A DNA stretch of 64,000 bases from Streptomyces termitum (GTDB lineage Bacteria; Actinomycetota; Actinomycetes; Streptomycetales; Streptomycetaceae): contig NZ_BMUL01000005.1 in assembly GCF_014650175.1 (NCBI RefSeq), positions 367,620-431,619 of the forward strand. The letters run 5' to 3'. Shown one piece after another: positions 15,364 through 23,780 of the stretch (position 1 is its first letter; each line of letters starts with the position of its first letter). A program made the translations under genes and the position numbers. Below the pieces are notes generated by a model. The model saw only the letters and a program-made list of their open reading frames with translations. It was not told the DNA's origin and did not search any database.

Positions 15364-16734
15364 CTAAATCCGTTCCGGCATACGGTTGCCCGCGTCGGTC
15401 ACCGCCTGCCGCACGGGGACCCTCGCGAGCAGGACGAAACCGGCCACGAAGAAGATCACAAGGGAGATGATGGCAGTTCGGTAGCTCCCGGTCAGCTGAT
15501 ACGCGAGACCGAACACCAGGGGCCCCAGCCAGCTCAGCCCGCGGTCGCTCATCTCGTACGCGGAGAAGTACTCCGCCTCCTTCCCCGCCGGCACCAGGTG
15601 GGAGAAGAGGGACCGCGACAGCGCCTGGCTGCCGCCCAGCACCAGCCCGATCGCCGCCGCCATGCAGAAGAAGAACACCGGCTTCCCGGCCGGCAGGACG
15701 TACCCGGCGAGCAGGATCGCCGTCCACACCACGAGCGAACCGAGAATCGTCCGCTTGGCCCCGTACGTCCGGGCGAGCCGGCCCATCGCCAGCGCGCCCG
15801 CCACCGCCAGCACCTGCACCAGCAGCACCGCCGTGATCAGCGTCGTCTGCTCCAGGCCCAGCTCCTTCTCCCCGTACACCGCCGCCTGCGAGATCACCGT
15901 CTGCACCCCGTCGTTGTAGACGAGGTAGGCGAGCAGGAAGGAGAGCGTCAGCGGGTGCCGGCGCATGTCCTTCAGGGTGGCCCGCAACTGCCGCCAGCCC
16001 GCGCCGACCGCGCCCTCGCCGGACGGGCCGCCCGCCGCGCGCGGCGCCCCCCGGTCGCGCAGCCGCCGCAGCGGGACCAGCGCGAAGACGCCCCACCACA
16101 GGCCCGCCGAGGCCAGGCAGATCCGGATCGCCTCCCCCTCGGTCAGTCCGAAGGAGTCGTAGGAGGAGTACAGGACCAGGTCGAGCACCAGGACCAGGGC
16201 GCCCGAGGTGTAGCCGAAGGCCCAGCCGCGCGAGGAGACCGCGTCCCGCTCGTCCGGCTCGGCGATCTGCGGCAGGAAGGCGTTGTAGAGCATCATCGCC
16301 ACCGCGAAGGCGGCGTTGGCCACGATCAGCAGGAAGGCGCCCAGCAGGTACCGCTCGCCCTCCAGGAAGAACATTCCGGTCGTCGCCGCCGCGCCCGTGT
16401 AGGCCGCCGCCGCGAGCAGCGGCTTCTTCCGGCCGCGCCGGTCCGCCGCCGCGCTCACCAGCGGCATCGCGACGATCGCCACCACCAGGGACACCGACAC
16501 GGCGTACGGGAAGAGGGAACCCGCCCGCACCGGGATGCCCAGCGGGTGGACGAAGCCGTCGGCGCCCGCCGCCGCCTCCGCCACCGAGGTCAGGTACGGG
16601 CCCAGGAAGACCGTCACCACGCTGGTCGAGTAGACCGAGCAGGCGAAGTCGTAGAAGTACCAGCCCCGCTGTTCGCGCCGGCGCTCGGCCGGATCGGTGA
16701 TGGGCCCCGCAGGACCGGTCGTCTCGGCGGTCAC
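15364..16734 (-). CDS. MFS transporter, UMF1/Atg22-like family
   Basis: This 456-residue integral membrane protein has about 12 membrane helices. The N-terminal motif GWYFYDFACSVYSTSVVTVFLGPYL is the hallmark of the UMF1/Atg22-like branch of the major facilitator superfamily. The yeast relative exports amino acids from the vacuole; bacterial substrates are unknown. The start is GTG at 16734 with a G-rich ribosome-binding site. The stop of the glycerophosphodiesterase gene lies 46 nt upstream on the same strand, so it may be the last gene of a yczE-glpQ-type operon. Confidence 0.88.
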   Translation of the reverse strand: MTAETTGPAGPITDPAERRREQRGWYFYDFACSVYSTSVVTVFLGPYLTSVAEAAAGADGFVHPLGIPVRAGSLFPYAVSVSLVVAIVAMPLVSAAADRRGRKKPLLAAAAYTGAAATTGMFFLEGERYLLGAFLLIVANAAFAVAMMLYNAFLPQIAEPDERDAVSSRGWAFGYTSGALVLVLDLVLYSSYDSFGLTEGEAIRICLASAGLWWGVFALVPLRRLRDRGAPRAAGGPSGEGAVGAGWRQLRATLKDMRRHPLTLSFLLAYLVYNDGVQTVISQAAVYGEKELGLEQTTLITAVLLVQVLAVAGALAMGRLARTYGAKRTILGSLVVWTAILLAGYVLPAGKPVFFFCMAAAIGLVLGGSQALSRSLFSHLVPAGKEAEYFSAYEMSDRGLSWLGPLVFGLAYQLTGSYRTAIISLVIFFVAGFVLLARVPVRQAVTDAGNRMPERI

Positions 16735-16780
16735 GGCCGCACGCCCCCCTCGTTCGTCCCCGTCCCCGGACCCCGCCCGC

Positions 16781-17545
16781 TCAGGCCCACGCCCCCCGGG
16801 CGGTGAGGACCTCGCGCAGCGTCTCCAGATGATCGGTCATGATGCCATCGACCCCCAGGTCGAGGAGAGAGTGCATGCGCTCCGGATCGTTCACGGTCCA
16901 CACGTGCACCTGGAGCCCGCGCGCGTGCGCCGCCCGGACGAAGCGGCGGTCCACCACCCGCACCCCGCCCTGCGCCTCCGGCACCTGCGCGGCCACCGCG
17001 CCCGCGCGCAGCGGCACCGGCAGCCCGAAGGAGCGCAGCCGCAGCGCCGCCACCCCCGTCACCCCGTACGAGGTGGCCAGCCGGGGCCCCGCGAGCCGCT
17101 GGGCGCGCGCCACCCGCGCCTCGGTGAAGGAGCTGACCAGGACCCGGTCCCAGGCGTCCGCGCGGGCGATCAGCTCCACCAGCGGGGCGAGCGCCGACTC
17201 GGTCTTCAGGTCCACGTTCCAGCGCGCCCGCGGGAACTCCCGGAGGAGGTCCTCGAAGAGCGGCAGCGGCTCCTTCCCGGCCACCCGTGCCTCCCGCACC
17301 GCCGCCCACGGCAGGTCCCGGATCCGGCCCGAGCCGTCCGTCACCCGGTCCAGGGTCGCGTCGTGGAAGGCGACCAGCACCCCGTCGGCGGTGGTGTGCA
17401 CATCGGTCTCGAAGTACCGGTAGCCCGCCGCGGCGGCCCGGCGGAAGGCGGCCGCGGTGTTCTCCAGGCCGTCCGCCGTGCCGCCGCGGTGGGCGAAGGG
17501 CAGCGGGAGGGGGTGGTCGAGATAGGGGTGGCGTACGCGAGTCAC
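16781..17545 (-). CDS. glycerophosphodiester phosphodiesterase family protein
   Basis: This 254-residue TIM-barrel enzyme hydrolyses glycerophosphodiesters to glycerol-3-phosphate and an alcohol. The signature FAHRGGTADGLENT contains the catalytic His and Arg, ETDVHTTADGVLVAFHD gives the metal ligands and second His, and the C-terminus has VHVWTVNDPERM and GVDGIMTDHLE. There is no signal peptide, so it acts in the cytosol. The GTG start overlaps the yczE stop by 4 bp (GTGA), which indicates translational coupling. Confidence 0.92.
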   Translation of the reverse strand: MTRVRHPYLDHPLPLPFAHRGGTADGLENTAAAFRRAAAAGYRYFETDVHTTADGVLVAFHDATLDRVTDGSGRIRDLPWAAVREARVAGKEPLPLFEDLLREFPRARWNVDLKTESALAPLVELIARADAWDRVLVSSFTEARVARAQRLAGPRLATSYGVTGVAALRLRSFGLPVPLRAGAVAAQVPEAQGGVRVVDRRFVRAAHARGLQVHVWTVNDPERMHSLLDLGVDGIMTDHLETLREVLTARGAWA

Positions 17546-18210
17546 GGCCGCAGTATGGCGCCTTCCGGTGACCCGGGGGCGACGGCGGCGTCGACGGCGG
17601 CCGGCTCCGGGACGGCGAAGAAGCGCAGGAAGAACTGGGCGAGGGGGCCGATCGACACCGCGTACAGGACGGTGCCGACGCCGACCGAGCCGCCGAGCAG
17701 GAAGCCGGTGGCCACCACCGCGACCTCCAGGAGGGTGCGCACCAGCCGGATCGACCGCCCGGTCGCCCGGTGCAGACCGGTCATCAGACCGTCGCGCGGC
17801 CCCGGGCCGAAGCGGGCCGCGATGTACAGGCCGGTCGCCAGCCCGTTCAGCACGATGCCCAGGACCAGCAGGGCGATCCGGGCCGCCATGGCCCGGGTCT
17901 CCGGGAGCAGCGCCAGCGCGCCGTCCATCGCCAGCCCCACCACGAAGACGTTCGACACCGTGCCCAGGCCCGGCCGCTGCCGGATCGGGATCCACAGCAG
18001 CAGCACGACCGCGCCGACCACGATCGACACCACGCCGATGGTGAGCCCGGTGAGCTCGGACAGCCCCTGGTGCAGGACGTTCCACGGCTCCATGCCGAGC
18101 TCCGCCCGGACCAGCAGCGCCGAACTCACGCCGTACAGCGTCAGGCCGGCGTAGAGCTGGACGAGCCGGCGGGTCAGATGCCGGCCGCGCGGGCCGGGGA
18201 CCGTGGACAT
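17542..18210 (-). CDS. YczE/YyaS/YitT family membrane protein
   Basis: This 222-residue protein has about five membrane helices (LVQLYAGLTLYGVSSALLV; IGVVSIVVGAVVLLLWIPI; and others) and the family motif ELGMEPWNVLHQGLS. Function is unknown, but these proteins occur repeatedly beside MocR-type regulators, as here with the divergent gene at 18461. The ATG has GGGGGCACCTCC upstream. It begins an operon with the glycerophosphodiesterase gene. Confidence 0.88.
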   Translation of the reverse strand: MSTVPGPRGRHLTRRLVQLYAGLTLYGVSSALLVRAELGMEPWNVLHQGLSELTGLTIGVVSIVVGAVVLLLWIPIRQRPGLGTVSNVFVVGLAMDGALALLPETRAMAARIALLVLGIVLNGLATGLYIAARFGPGPRDGLMTGLHRATGRSIRLVRTLLEVAVVATGFLLGGSVGVGTVLYAVSIGPLAQFFLRFFAVPEPAAVDAAVAPGSPEGAILRP

Positions 18211-18227
18211 GGAGGTGCCCCCTTGGA

Positions 18228-18340
18228 TGCGGATGACGGGATACGGGATCCCGCGTGCGGGATGTGGGAGGTCGGATCCGATATGCCGGATACGGGATCC
18301 GGGATATCGGATACAAGATGCGGGACATCGGATACGGGTG
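18228..18340. repeat. degenerate GGATACGGGAT-type repeat tract in the yczE-mocR gap
   Basis: About 110 bp are built of imperfect copies of a GGATACGGGAT(C/A) unit. GGATACGGGATCC occurs exactly at 18239-18251 and 18288-18300, with related copies at 18302-18314 (GGATATCGGATAC) and 18329-18338, and a CGGATCCG palindrome at 18273-18280. The composition differs from its surroundings. It lies within the divergent promoter region and is a candidate operator for the MocR protein, a family that often binds direct repeats. Confidence 0.65.
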
Positions 18341-18460
18341 GCGTTCCGCGGTCGCGGACGGATGCGGGCCCGTGTGGTGGCGGTGGACCGGACCATGACA
18401 CTCTGTGGCGGGGGAGTACGGGCCAACCATGGCCAATACGAGGAAGGTGGACTGATTTCC

Positions 18461-19960
18461 ATGGCGCAGTGGACCTCTGCCGTGGGGGCGTCCCAGCTGG
18501 CCCGCCAGCTCCAGGCCCAGCAGTCCCGGCCCGCCGGCCCCGGCCTGCGCAAGCCCCCCGCCTACCGCGCCCTCGCCGACGGCATCCGGCTGCTCGTCCT
18601 GGAGGGCCGGGTCCCGGTCGCCGCCCGGCTGCCCGCCGAGCGCGAACTCGCCCTCGCCCTCACCGTCAGCCGCACCACCGTCGCCGCCGCCTACGAGGCG
18701 CTGCGCACCGAGGGCTTCCTGGAGTCCCGGCGCGGCGCCGGCAGCTGGACCGCCGTCCCGGCCGGGAACCCGCTGCCCGCGCGCGGCCTCGAACCGCTGC
18801 CGCCGGAGGCCCTCGGCTCCCTCATCGACCTCGGCTGCGCGGCCCTGCCGGCCCCCGAGCCGTGGCTGACCCGCAGCGTCCAGGGCGCCCTGGAGGAACT
18901 GCCGCCGTACGCCCACACCCACGGCGACTACCCGGCCGGCCTGCCCGCGCTGCGGGCCACCCTCGCCGAGCGGTACACCGCCCGGGGCATCCCCACCATG
19001 CCCGAGCAGATCATGGTCACCACCGGCGCGATGGGCGCCATGGACGCCATCTGCCACCTCTTCGCCGGGCGCGGCGAGCGGGTCGCCGTCGAATCGCCCT
19101 CGTACGCCAACATCCTCCAGCTCATGCGGGAGGCCGGCGCCCGGCTGGTGCCCGTCGCCATGTCCGAGGGGCTCGGCAGCTGGGACCTGGGCCGCTGGCG
19201 GCAGGTGCTGCGCGACGCCGCGCCCCGCCTCGCGTACGTCGTCGCCGACTTCCACAACCCGACCGGGGCGCTCGCCGACGAGGACCAGCGGCGGGGGCTC
19301 GTGGAGGCCGCCCGCGCGGCCGGCACCGTCCTCGTCGTCGACGAGACCATGACCGAGCTGCACCTCGACGGGGACGTGGAGATGCCCCGGCCGGTCTGCG
19401 CCTTCGACCCGGCCGGCTCCACCGTCCTCACGGTCGGCTCGGCCAGCAAGGCGTTCTGGGCGGGCATGCGGATCGGCTGGGTCCGCGCCGCCCCCGACGT
19501 CATCCGCTCCCTGGTGGCCGCCCGCGCCTACGCGGACCTGGGCACCCCCGTCCTGGAGCAGCTCGGCGTCAACTGGCTGATGCGCACCGGCGGCTGGGAG
19601 GAAGCGGTCGAGCTGCGCCGCGCCCAGGCCCGGGAGAACCGCGACGCGCTGGTCGCCGCCGTCCGCCGGGAGCTGCCGGAGTGGGAGTTCGAGGTGCCCG
19701 GGGGCGGGCTGACGCTCTGGGTCCGCACCGGCGGCCTCTCCGGCTCCCGGCTGGCCGAGGCGGGCGAACGCGTCGGCGTCCGCGTCCCCTCCGGCCCGCG
19801 CTTCGGCGTGGACGGCGCCTTCGAGGGATACGTCCGGCTCCCCTTCACGGTCGGCGGCCCGGTCGCCGAGGAGGCCGCCGCCCGCCTCGCCGCCGCCGCC
19901 CGCCTGGTCGAGTCCGGCCTCGGCGCGGGAGCGGAACCGCCCCGGACGTTCGTGGCCTGA
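18461..19960 (+). CDS. MocR-family regulator (GntR-type helix-turn-helix plus aminotransferase domain)
   Basis: This 499-residue protein joins an N-terminal GntR winged helix (residues 30-95: YRALADGIRLLVLEGRV, RLPAERELALALTVSRTTVAAAYEAL) to a fold-type I aminotransferase domain that binds pyridoxal phosphate. The PLP Lys lies in GSASKAFWAG (about residue 330), and DFHNPTGALAD contributes the cofactor pocket. These act as PLP- or amino-compound-sensing regulators rather than enzymes. ATG at 18461 follows AGGAAGGTGG at a slightly long spacing. It is divergent from yczE across the repeat tract, so autoregulation and yczE control are likely (inference). Confidence 0.92.
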   Translation: MAQWTSAVGASQLARQLQAQQSRPAGPGLRKPPAYRALADGIRLLVLEGRVPVAARLPAERELALALTVSRTTVAAAYEALRTEGFLESRRGAGSWTAVPAGNPLPARGLEPLPPEALGSLIDLGCAALPAPEPWLTRSVQGALEELPPYAHTHGDYPAGLPALRATLAERYTARGIPTMPEQIMVTTGAMGAMDAICHLFAGRGERVAVESPSYANILQLMREAGARLVPVAMSEGLGSWDLGRWRQVLRDAAPRLAYVVADFHNPTGALADEDQRRGLVEAARAAGTVLVVDETMTELHLDGDVEMPRPVCAFDPAGSTVLTVGSASKAFWAGMRIGWVRAAPDVIRSLVAARAYADLGTPVLEQLGVNWLMRTGGWEEAVELRRAQARENRDALVAAVRRELPEWEFEVPGGGLTLWVRTGGLSGSRLAEAGERVGVRVPSGPRFGVDGAFEGYVRLPFTVGGPVAEEAAARLAAAARLVESGLGAGAEPPRTFVA

Positions 19961-19963
19961 GGA

Positions 19964-19994
19964 ACCGGCCCGCGCCGGGGCGGCGCGGGCCGGT
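19964..19994 (+). terminator. hairpin after the MocR gene
   Basis: A 13-bp perfect stem (19964-19976 with 19982-19994, beginning ACCGGCCCG) has a 5-nt loop and starts 4 nt after the stop codon. Confidence 0.65.
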
Positions 19995-20050
19995 CGCCGG
20001 TGGAGAGGGCCGGGGGCGGGACCGTCGGTGGGGGATGTGAGACTGCGGGC

Positions 20051-20848
20051 ATGTCGCTCAGGGATCTCACCTTCGAACAGTGGCGGTCCGCGGACCTGTC
20101 CGGCGCGCGCCGGGTCGCCCGGGAGGCCGCCGGGGCGGTGGGGGGCCGGGTGGTCTCCGTCGAGACCGTGGAGCACCTCGGGGCGCCGCTGCACCGGGTG
20201 CGGATCGCGTGGCGGGGGCGGGAGTTCGCCCTCGTGCCCGGCGGGAGGGTGTCGGTCGGCTTCGACCTCGACGCGTGGCGGCCCGCGCCCGGACAGGAGG
20301 CCGACTACGCGAAGAGCGCGGAGCGGGGGTTCGGCCGGGGCGACGACCTGCGCGCCCATCTGGCGCTGGAGCTCAGCCCGCGCCGGGACGTCACCCTGGA
20401 CACCGTGCTGATGGCGGTCGAGGCCGAGCGGCTGACCGGACCGCCCGCCGACCTGCCCGCGGAGCTCGCGGCGCGCGGCCTGCGCGTGCCGGGCCCGGAC
20501 GAGTGGGAGCACGCCTGCGGCGCCGGGGCGGGCACCCTGTTCCGCTGGGGCGACGCGTGCCCCCTCGACCGCGATCCGTACGGGGACCCGGCCGGGCCGC
20601 AGAGCCGGCTCGGCGCCTTCGGGCTGCGCATCGCGCACGACCCGTACGACGGGGAGCTGACGAGCGACGTCACCGCGGTGCACGGCGGCGACGGCGGTGA
20701 GGCGGTGTGCGGCGGGTACGGCGCGCTCCTGGCCTGGCTGCCGCTGGCCACCGCCCACCGCAACTCCGCCATGGCCTCGTTCGTGTACGGCCCGGACGGC
20801 GAGGATGCCTGCGAGGACTTCTCCGTCCGGCCCGTCCTCGCCCTGTGA
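20051..20848 (+). CDS. hypothetical protein with FGE/SUMF1-like segment
   Basis: This 265-residue protein has no signal peptide. Residues about 150-185 (LRVPGPDEWEHACGAGAGTL, then FRWGD) resemble the RLPTEAEWEYAARGG...FPWGD region of formylglycine-generating-enzyme-like proteins, and the C-terminus (FSVRPVLAL) also fits the RPV...L end of that fold. The N-terminal 140 residues match nothing I know. ATG 20051 lacks a clear ribosome-binding site. The fold assignment is tentative; a role in sulfatase maturation is not implied. Confidence 0.6.
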   Translation: MSLRDLTFEQWRSADLSGARRVAREAAGAVGGRVVSVETVEHLGAPLHRVRIAWRGREFALVPGGRVSVGFDLDAWRPAPGQEADYAKSAERGFGRGDDLRAHLALELSPRRDVTLDTVLMAVEAERLTGPPADLPAELAARGLRVPGPDEWEHACGAGAGTLFRWGDACPLDRDPYGDPAGPQSRLGAFGLRIAHDPYDGELTSDVTAVHGGDGGEAVCGGYGALLAWLPLATAHRNSAMASFVYGPDGEDACEDFSVRPVLAL

Positions 20849-20854
20849 CGTGCG

Positions 20855-20891
20855 GAAGGCCGGTGCGGATCGGTGATCCGTACCGGCCTTC
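20855..20891. terminator. bidirectional hairpin between convergent genes
   Basis: A 17-bp stem (20855-20871 with 20875-20891, beginning GAAGGCCGG) has one G-T mismatch and a 3-nt loop. It lies between the gene ending at 20848 and the leftward FtsK-like gene. Confidence 0.75.
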
Positions 20892-20921
20892 GGCGTGTCC
20901 GGGGCGCGGAGGCGCGGGAGG

Positions 20922-22523
20922 TCAGCCCTCCGCCGGGACCGGGGCGTGCCGGGGGAAGGGGCCGCCGACGGGGGCCGCGGCCGCCTCCGGGACCTTCTCC
21001 AGGGCCACCGTCGCCGCCGCGCGCCGCTCCGGCAGCAGGTCGAGGACGGCCTGCCGGGCCGGATCGCCGGCGGCGTCGTCGTACGGGTCGGGGGTCGCCG
21101 GGACCTGGAGCCGGAGGACCGGCCCGGTGCCCAGGCGGGCGTAGCCGCGGCCCGGCGGGACCTGCGGGAGAGGCGTGGTGTGCGGGGCGGCGCCCAGGAC
21201 CGCGGCGGTCTGCTCGGCGGAGGCGGGACCGAGGACCACGCGGGCGCGGGTGTGCGCGCGTACCTCTTCATGGAGGGTGTCCACCGTGTCGAACTGCTCG
21301 GCCACCACCACCGTCACCTGGGCCGCGCGGCCGTGCCGCAGCGGCACCCGCAGCAGCTCCTGGGGGTCGGGGCGGCCCTCGGCGGCGGCCAGGTGGCCGA
21401 GGACGCCGGGCCGGTCGAGGAGGATCCACAGCGGGCGGCGGGTGTCGGCGGGGGCCGGGCGGCCCTCCTGCCGGGCGCGGCTCGCGGAGATCAGCCGCCG
21501 CTCGGTCTCCCGGGCGGCCCGCTCCAGGGCCTCCAGGGCGCCGGACAGCTCGCTCTCGACGCCCAGGACGCCGTCGCGGCCGACCAGGCAGGCGTACTCG
21601 CCGGTGCCGGTGCCCTCGACGATCAGGACGTCGCCGTGGCCGAGGGCCTGGAGGGCGAGGGAGCGCAGCAGGGAGGTGGTGCCGCTGCCGGGCTGGCCGA
21701 CGGCGAGCAGGTGCGGCTCGGTGGAGCGGGGGCCGGTGCGCCAGACGACGGCGGGCGCGTCCTCGGAGCCGTCGGCCGAGACGACCGGCACGGTCCGCTG
21801 GACGGCGTCGGCGTCGGTGAAGCCGAGGACCGTCTCGCCGGGGGCGGTGACGAACCGCTGGGCGGCGATGGTGGTGGGCAGGGCGGGCAGCACGTGCAGG
21901 ACGAGCCGGTTGCCCTCCTCGTCCCAGTCGAAGAGGTACTCGCGGCCCCGCCCGGACTTGGCGTGCAGAAGCTGCTCCACGCGGGCGCGGGAGGCGGGCT
22001 CGCCGTCGGTGAAGTAGGGCGGGTAGGTGATCCTGAGCCGGGTGAGGCGGCCGTCCTCGTCGAAGGCGTGGTCGCCGAAGGCCCGGCTCCAGTCGCCGCC
22101 GTGGGCGAAGAGGGGATCGGGGTCCTCGGGGACGGAGAAGTACGGGACGAGGGCTTCGTAGAGGCCCTTGAGCCGGGCCGTCTCCGCCTCGTCGGGTCCG
22201 GTCCGCACGACCGGTTTCTCACGCCCCTTCCACGCGGCGGCGCCCATGAGCGCGACGAGCGCGAGCAGCGGCCCGTACGGCGCGAGGGCGACGACCAGGA
22301 CGCAGGCCGCGACCAGGAACAGCGTGGGACCGCGCCGTTCCTTGGGGGTCGCGGCCCACTTGGCGCGCGCGTCGGCGGCCAGCCTCCGCAGACCCCGGGA
22401 GACCGTGATCAGCGGATGGAGCACGTCGGTGGCGCTGTCGGCGGCGGACCGCGCGATCTCTCGGCCGCGCGCGAGCTGCGCGCCGCCGTTGCTCAGAATG
22501 CGGGGGAGTGGTCGCCGGGCCAC
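20922..22523 (-). CDS. FtsK/SpoIIIE-like ATPase-fold membrane protein with altered Walker A
   Basis: This 533-residue protein has two N-terminal membrane helices (TLFLVAACVLVVALAP and LLALVALMGAAAW, residues 65-100) and a C-terminal P-loop domain resembling FtsK/TraB-type DNA translocases. The P-loop reads GQPGSGTTSLLRS, with Thr where the catalytic Lys is expected; the Walker B-like strand is RRPLWILLDRPG. It may bind but not efficiently hydrolyse ATP, or serve as a scaffold. The GTG start at 22523 has AGGAG upstream. The 64-residue membrane protein gene lies 40 nt upstream, probably in one transcript. Confidence 0.7.
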   Translation of the reverse strand: MARRPLPRILSNGGAQLARGREIARSAADSATDVLHPLITVSRGLRRLAADARAKWAATPKERRGPTLFLVAACVLVVALAPYGPLLALVALMGAAAWKGREKPVVRTGPDEAETARLKGLYEALVPYFSVPEDPDPLFAHGGDWSRAFGDHAFDEDGRLTRLRITYPPYFTDGEPASRARVEQLLHAKSGRGREYLFDWDEEGNRLVLHVLPALPTTIAAQRFVTAPGETVLGFTDADAVQRTVPVVSADGSEDAPAVVWRTGPRSTEPHLLAVGQPGSGTTSLLRSLALQALGHGDVLIVEGTGTGEYACLVGRDGVLGVESELSGALEALERAARETERRLISASRARQEGRPAPADTRRPLWILLDRPGVLGHLAAAEGRPDPQELLRVPLRHGRAAQVTVVVAEQFDTVDTLHEEVRAHTRARVVLGPASAEQTAAVLGAAPHTTPLPQVPPGRGYARLGTGPVLRLQVPATPDPYDDAAGDPARQAVLDLLPERRAAATVALEKVPEAAAAPVGGPFPRHAPVPAEG

Positions 22524-22563
22524 GTCGTGCTCCTGGAGGGGTGGAAGGGGGTGAGGGGAGACG

Positions 22564-22758
22564 TCAGAACTTGATCCCGCCCAGCAGGCCGGCCAGGCTC
22601 TGGCCGCCCGCGGTGATGCTGGGGGCGATGGCGGTGCCGGCCAGGTAGAAGCCGAAGAGGGCGGAGACCAGGGCGTGCGAGGGCTTGAGGCCGTCCTTCT
22701 TGAAGAACAGGAAGCAGATGATGCCGAGCAGGACCACGCCTGAGATGGACAGGATCAT
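22564..22758 (-). CDS. small two-helix membrane protein, partner of the FtsK-like gene
   Basis: This 64-residue protein is nearly all hydrophobic, with a helix at residues 3-20 (LSISGVVLLGIICFLFF), a basic turn (KKDGLKPS) and a second helix at 28-47. CCAGGAGAAC gives a strong ribosome-binding site before ATG 22758. I do not recognise a function. Similar small proteins accompany transfer/FtsK-type genes in actinomycete elements, but no integrase or plasmid gene is present here. Confidence 0.75.
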   Translation of the reverse strand: MILSISGVVLLGIICFLFFKKDGLKPSHALVSALFGFYLAGTAIAPSITAGGQSLAGLLGGIKF

Positions 22759-22818
22759 TGGGTGTTCTCCTGGGTGAGGGGACAGTCACGTGGAGTCCTT
22801 CCAGGTTCACGGCGAGTA

Positions 22819-22848
22819 TCTATATGACTTATGGGTCAATCGGGTGAA
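22819..22848 (-). promoter_or_regulatory. promoter for the small membrane protein/FtsK-like operon
   Basis: On the minus strand TTCACC (22843-22848) and TATAGA (22819-22824) are 18 bp apart, in a locally A+T-rich patch. The predicted start near 22812 gives a 54-nt leader. The rest of the 356-nt gap 22759-23114 shows no gene. Confidence 0.5.
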
Positions 22849-23114
22849 TGCTGGGCTTTTTCACTTGACCGGCGGACGCCGGACGCCGCCCCGGGTGGCG
22901 AAACCCCCGGAGTGGGGTAAGGGGCTCCTGGGAGGGGCGCGTCGCGGGTGGCCGACGCCGTGATCCTTGCCTCGGCCGGGCGCCGCCATGTCGCCGCCCG
23001 GGCAGTACCCTGTCGATTCACTCGTACGGCCGCGCTTGCCGTGCGCAGGTCAAGGGCAGGCGGTACCGGTGGCACGCACCGGCCGCCCGCGGAGCACGAA
23101 AGGCGGTTGTGAAG

Positions 23115-23507
23115 ATGAGCGAGACCCCGGACCCCGAGGTCGTCGAACTGGCGTCGAAGGTCTTCGGACTGGCACGCGCCGGCGACGCCGAGACCCTCGC
23201 CGCCTACCTCGACGCGGGTGTTCCCGCCGACCTCTCCAACGACAAGGGCGACTCCCTCGTCATGCTCGCCGCCTACCACGGCCACGCCGCCGCCGTCACC
23301 GCCCTGCTGGCCCGCGGCGCCGACGCCGACCGCGCCAACGACCGCGGCCAGACCCCGCTCGCGGGCGCCGTCTTCAAGGGCGAGGACGCCGTCGTCCGCG
23401 CCCTCCTGGACGGCGGCGCGAATCCGGAGTCCGGCACTCCGTCCGCCCTGGACACCGCCCGCATGTTCGGCAGGACCGAACTCCTGGAACTCTTCGCGAC
23501 CAGGTGA
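23115..23507 (+). CDS. ankyrin repeat protein
   Basis: This 130-residue protein consists of about three ankyrin repeats: GDAETLAAYLDAGVPADLSN, DSLVMLAAYHGHAAAVTALL ARGAD, and GQTPLAGAVFKGEDAVVRAL LDGGAN. It lacks any signal or membrane segment and is presumably a protein-binding adaptor. ATG 23115 is preferred over GTG 23109 because AAAGGCGG is then 8 nt away rather than 2. Confidence 0.88.
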   Translation: MSETPDPEVVELASKVFGLARAGDAETLAAYLDAGVPADLSNDKGDSLVMLAAYHGHAAAVTALLARGADADRANDRGQTPLAGAVFKGEDAVVRALLDGGANPESGTPSALDTARMFGRTELLELFATR

Positions 23508-23780
23508 ACACCGCCTGAACCCCAGGTGGGAACGGCACCGTAAATGTGGTCGCGGCGGTGGGGACGGTCGGTCATCATGACGACGAGCCCGGCCCTCCGA
23601 CCGGGCCCCGGACGAGAGGCAGAGGGAAGATGAGCAGCGCGGACAGGCGACGAACGAAGGACGGCCCGACATGTTGTCCCACGGCGTACTAGGCCGGGCA
23701 CCGCACCGGCGGGCCCAGCGCCCGACCCGGTCCACCCCGGTCCACCCGTCGTGACGACAGCTTGATGTGAGGCGTCTTCC

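Noticed and set aside
20922..22758. Integrated conjugative element (TraB/FtsK plus small protein)
   Set aside because: No integrase, excisionase, replication gene, att-site repeats or tRNA is nearby, and composition matches the surrounding core genes.
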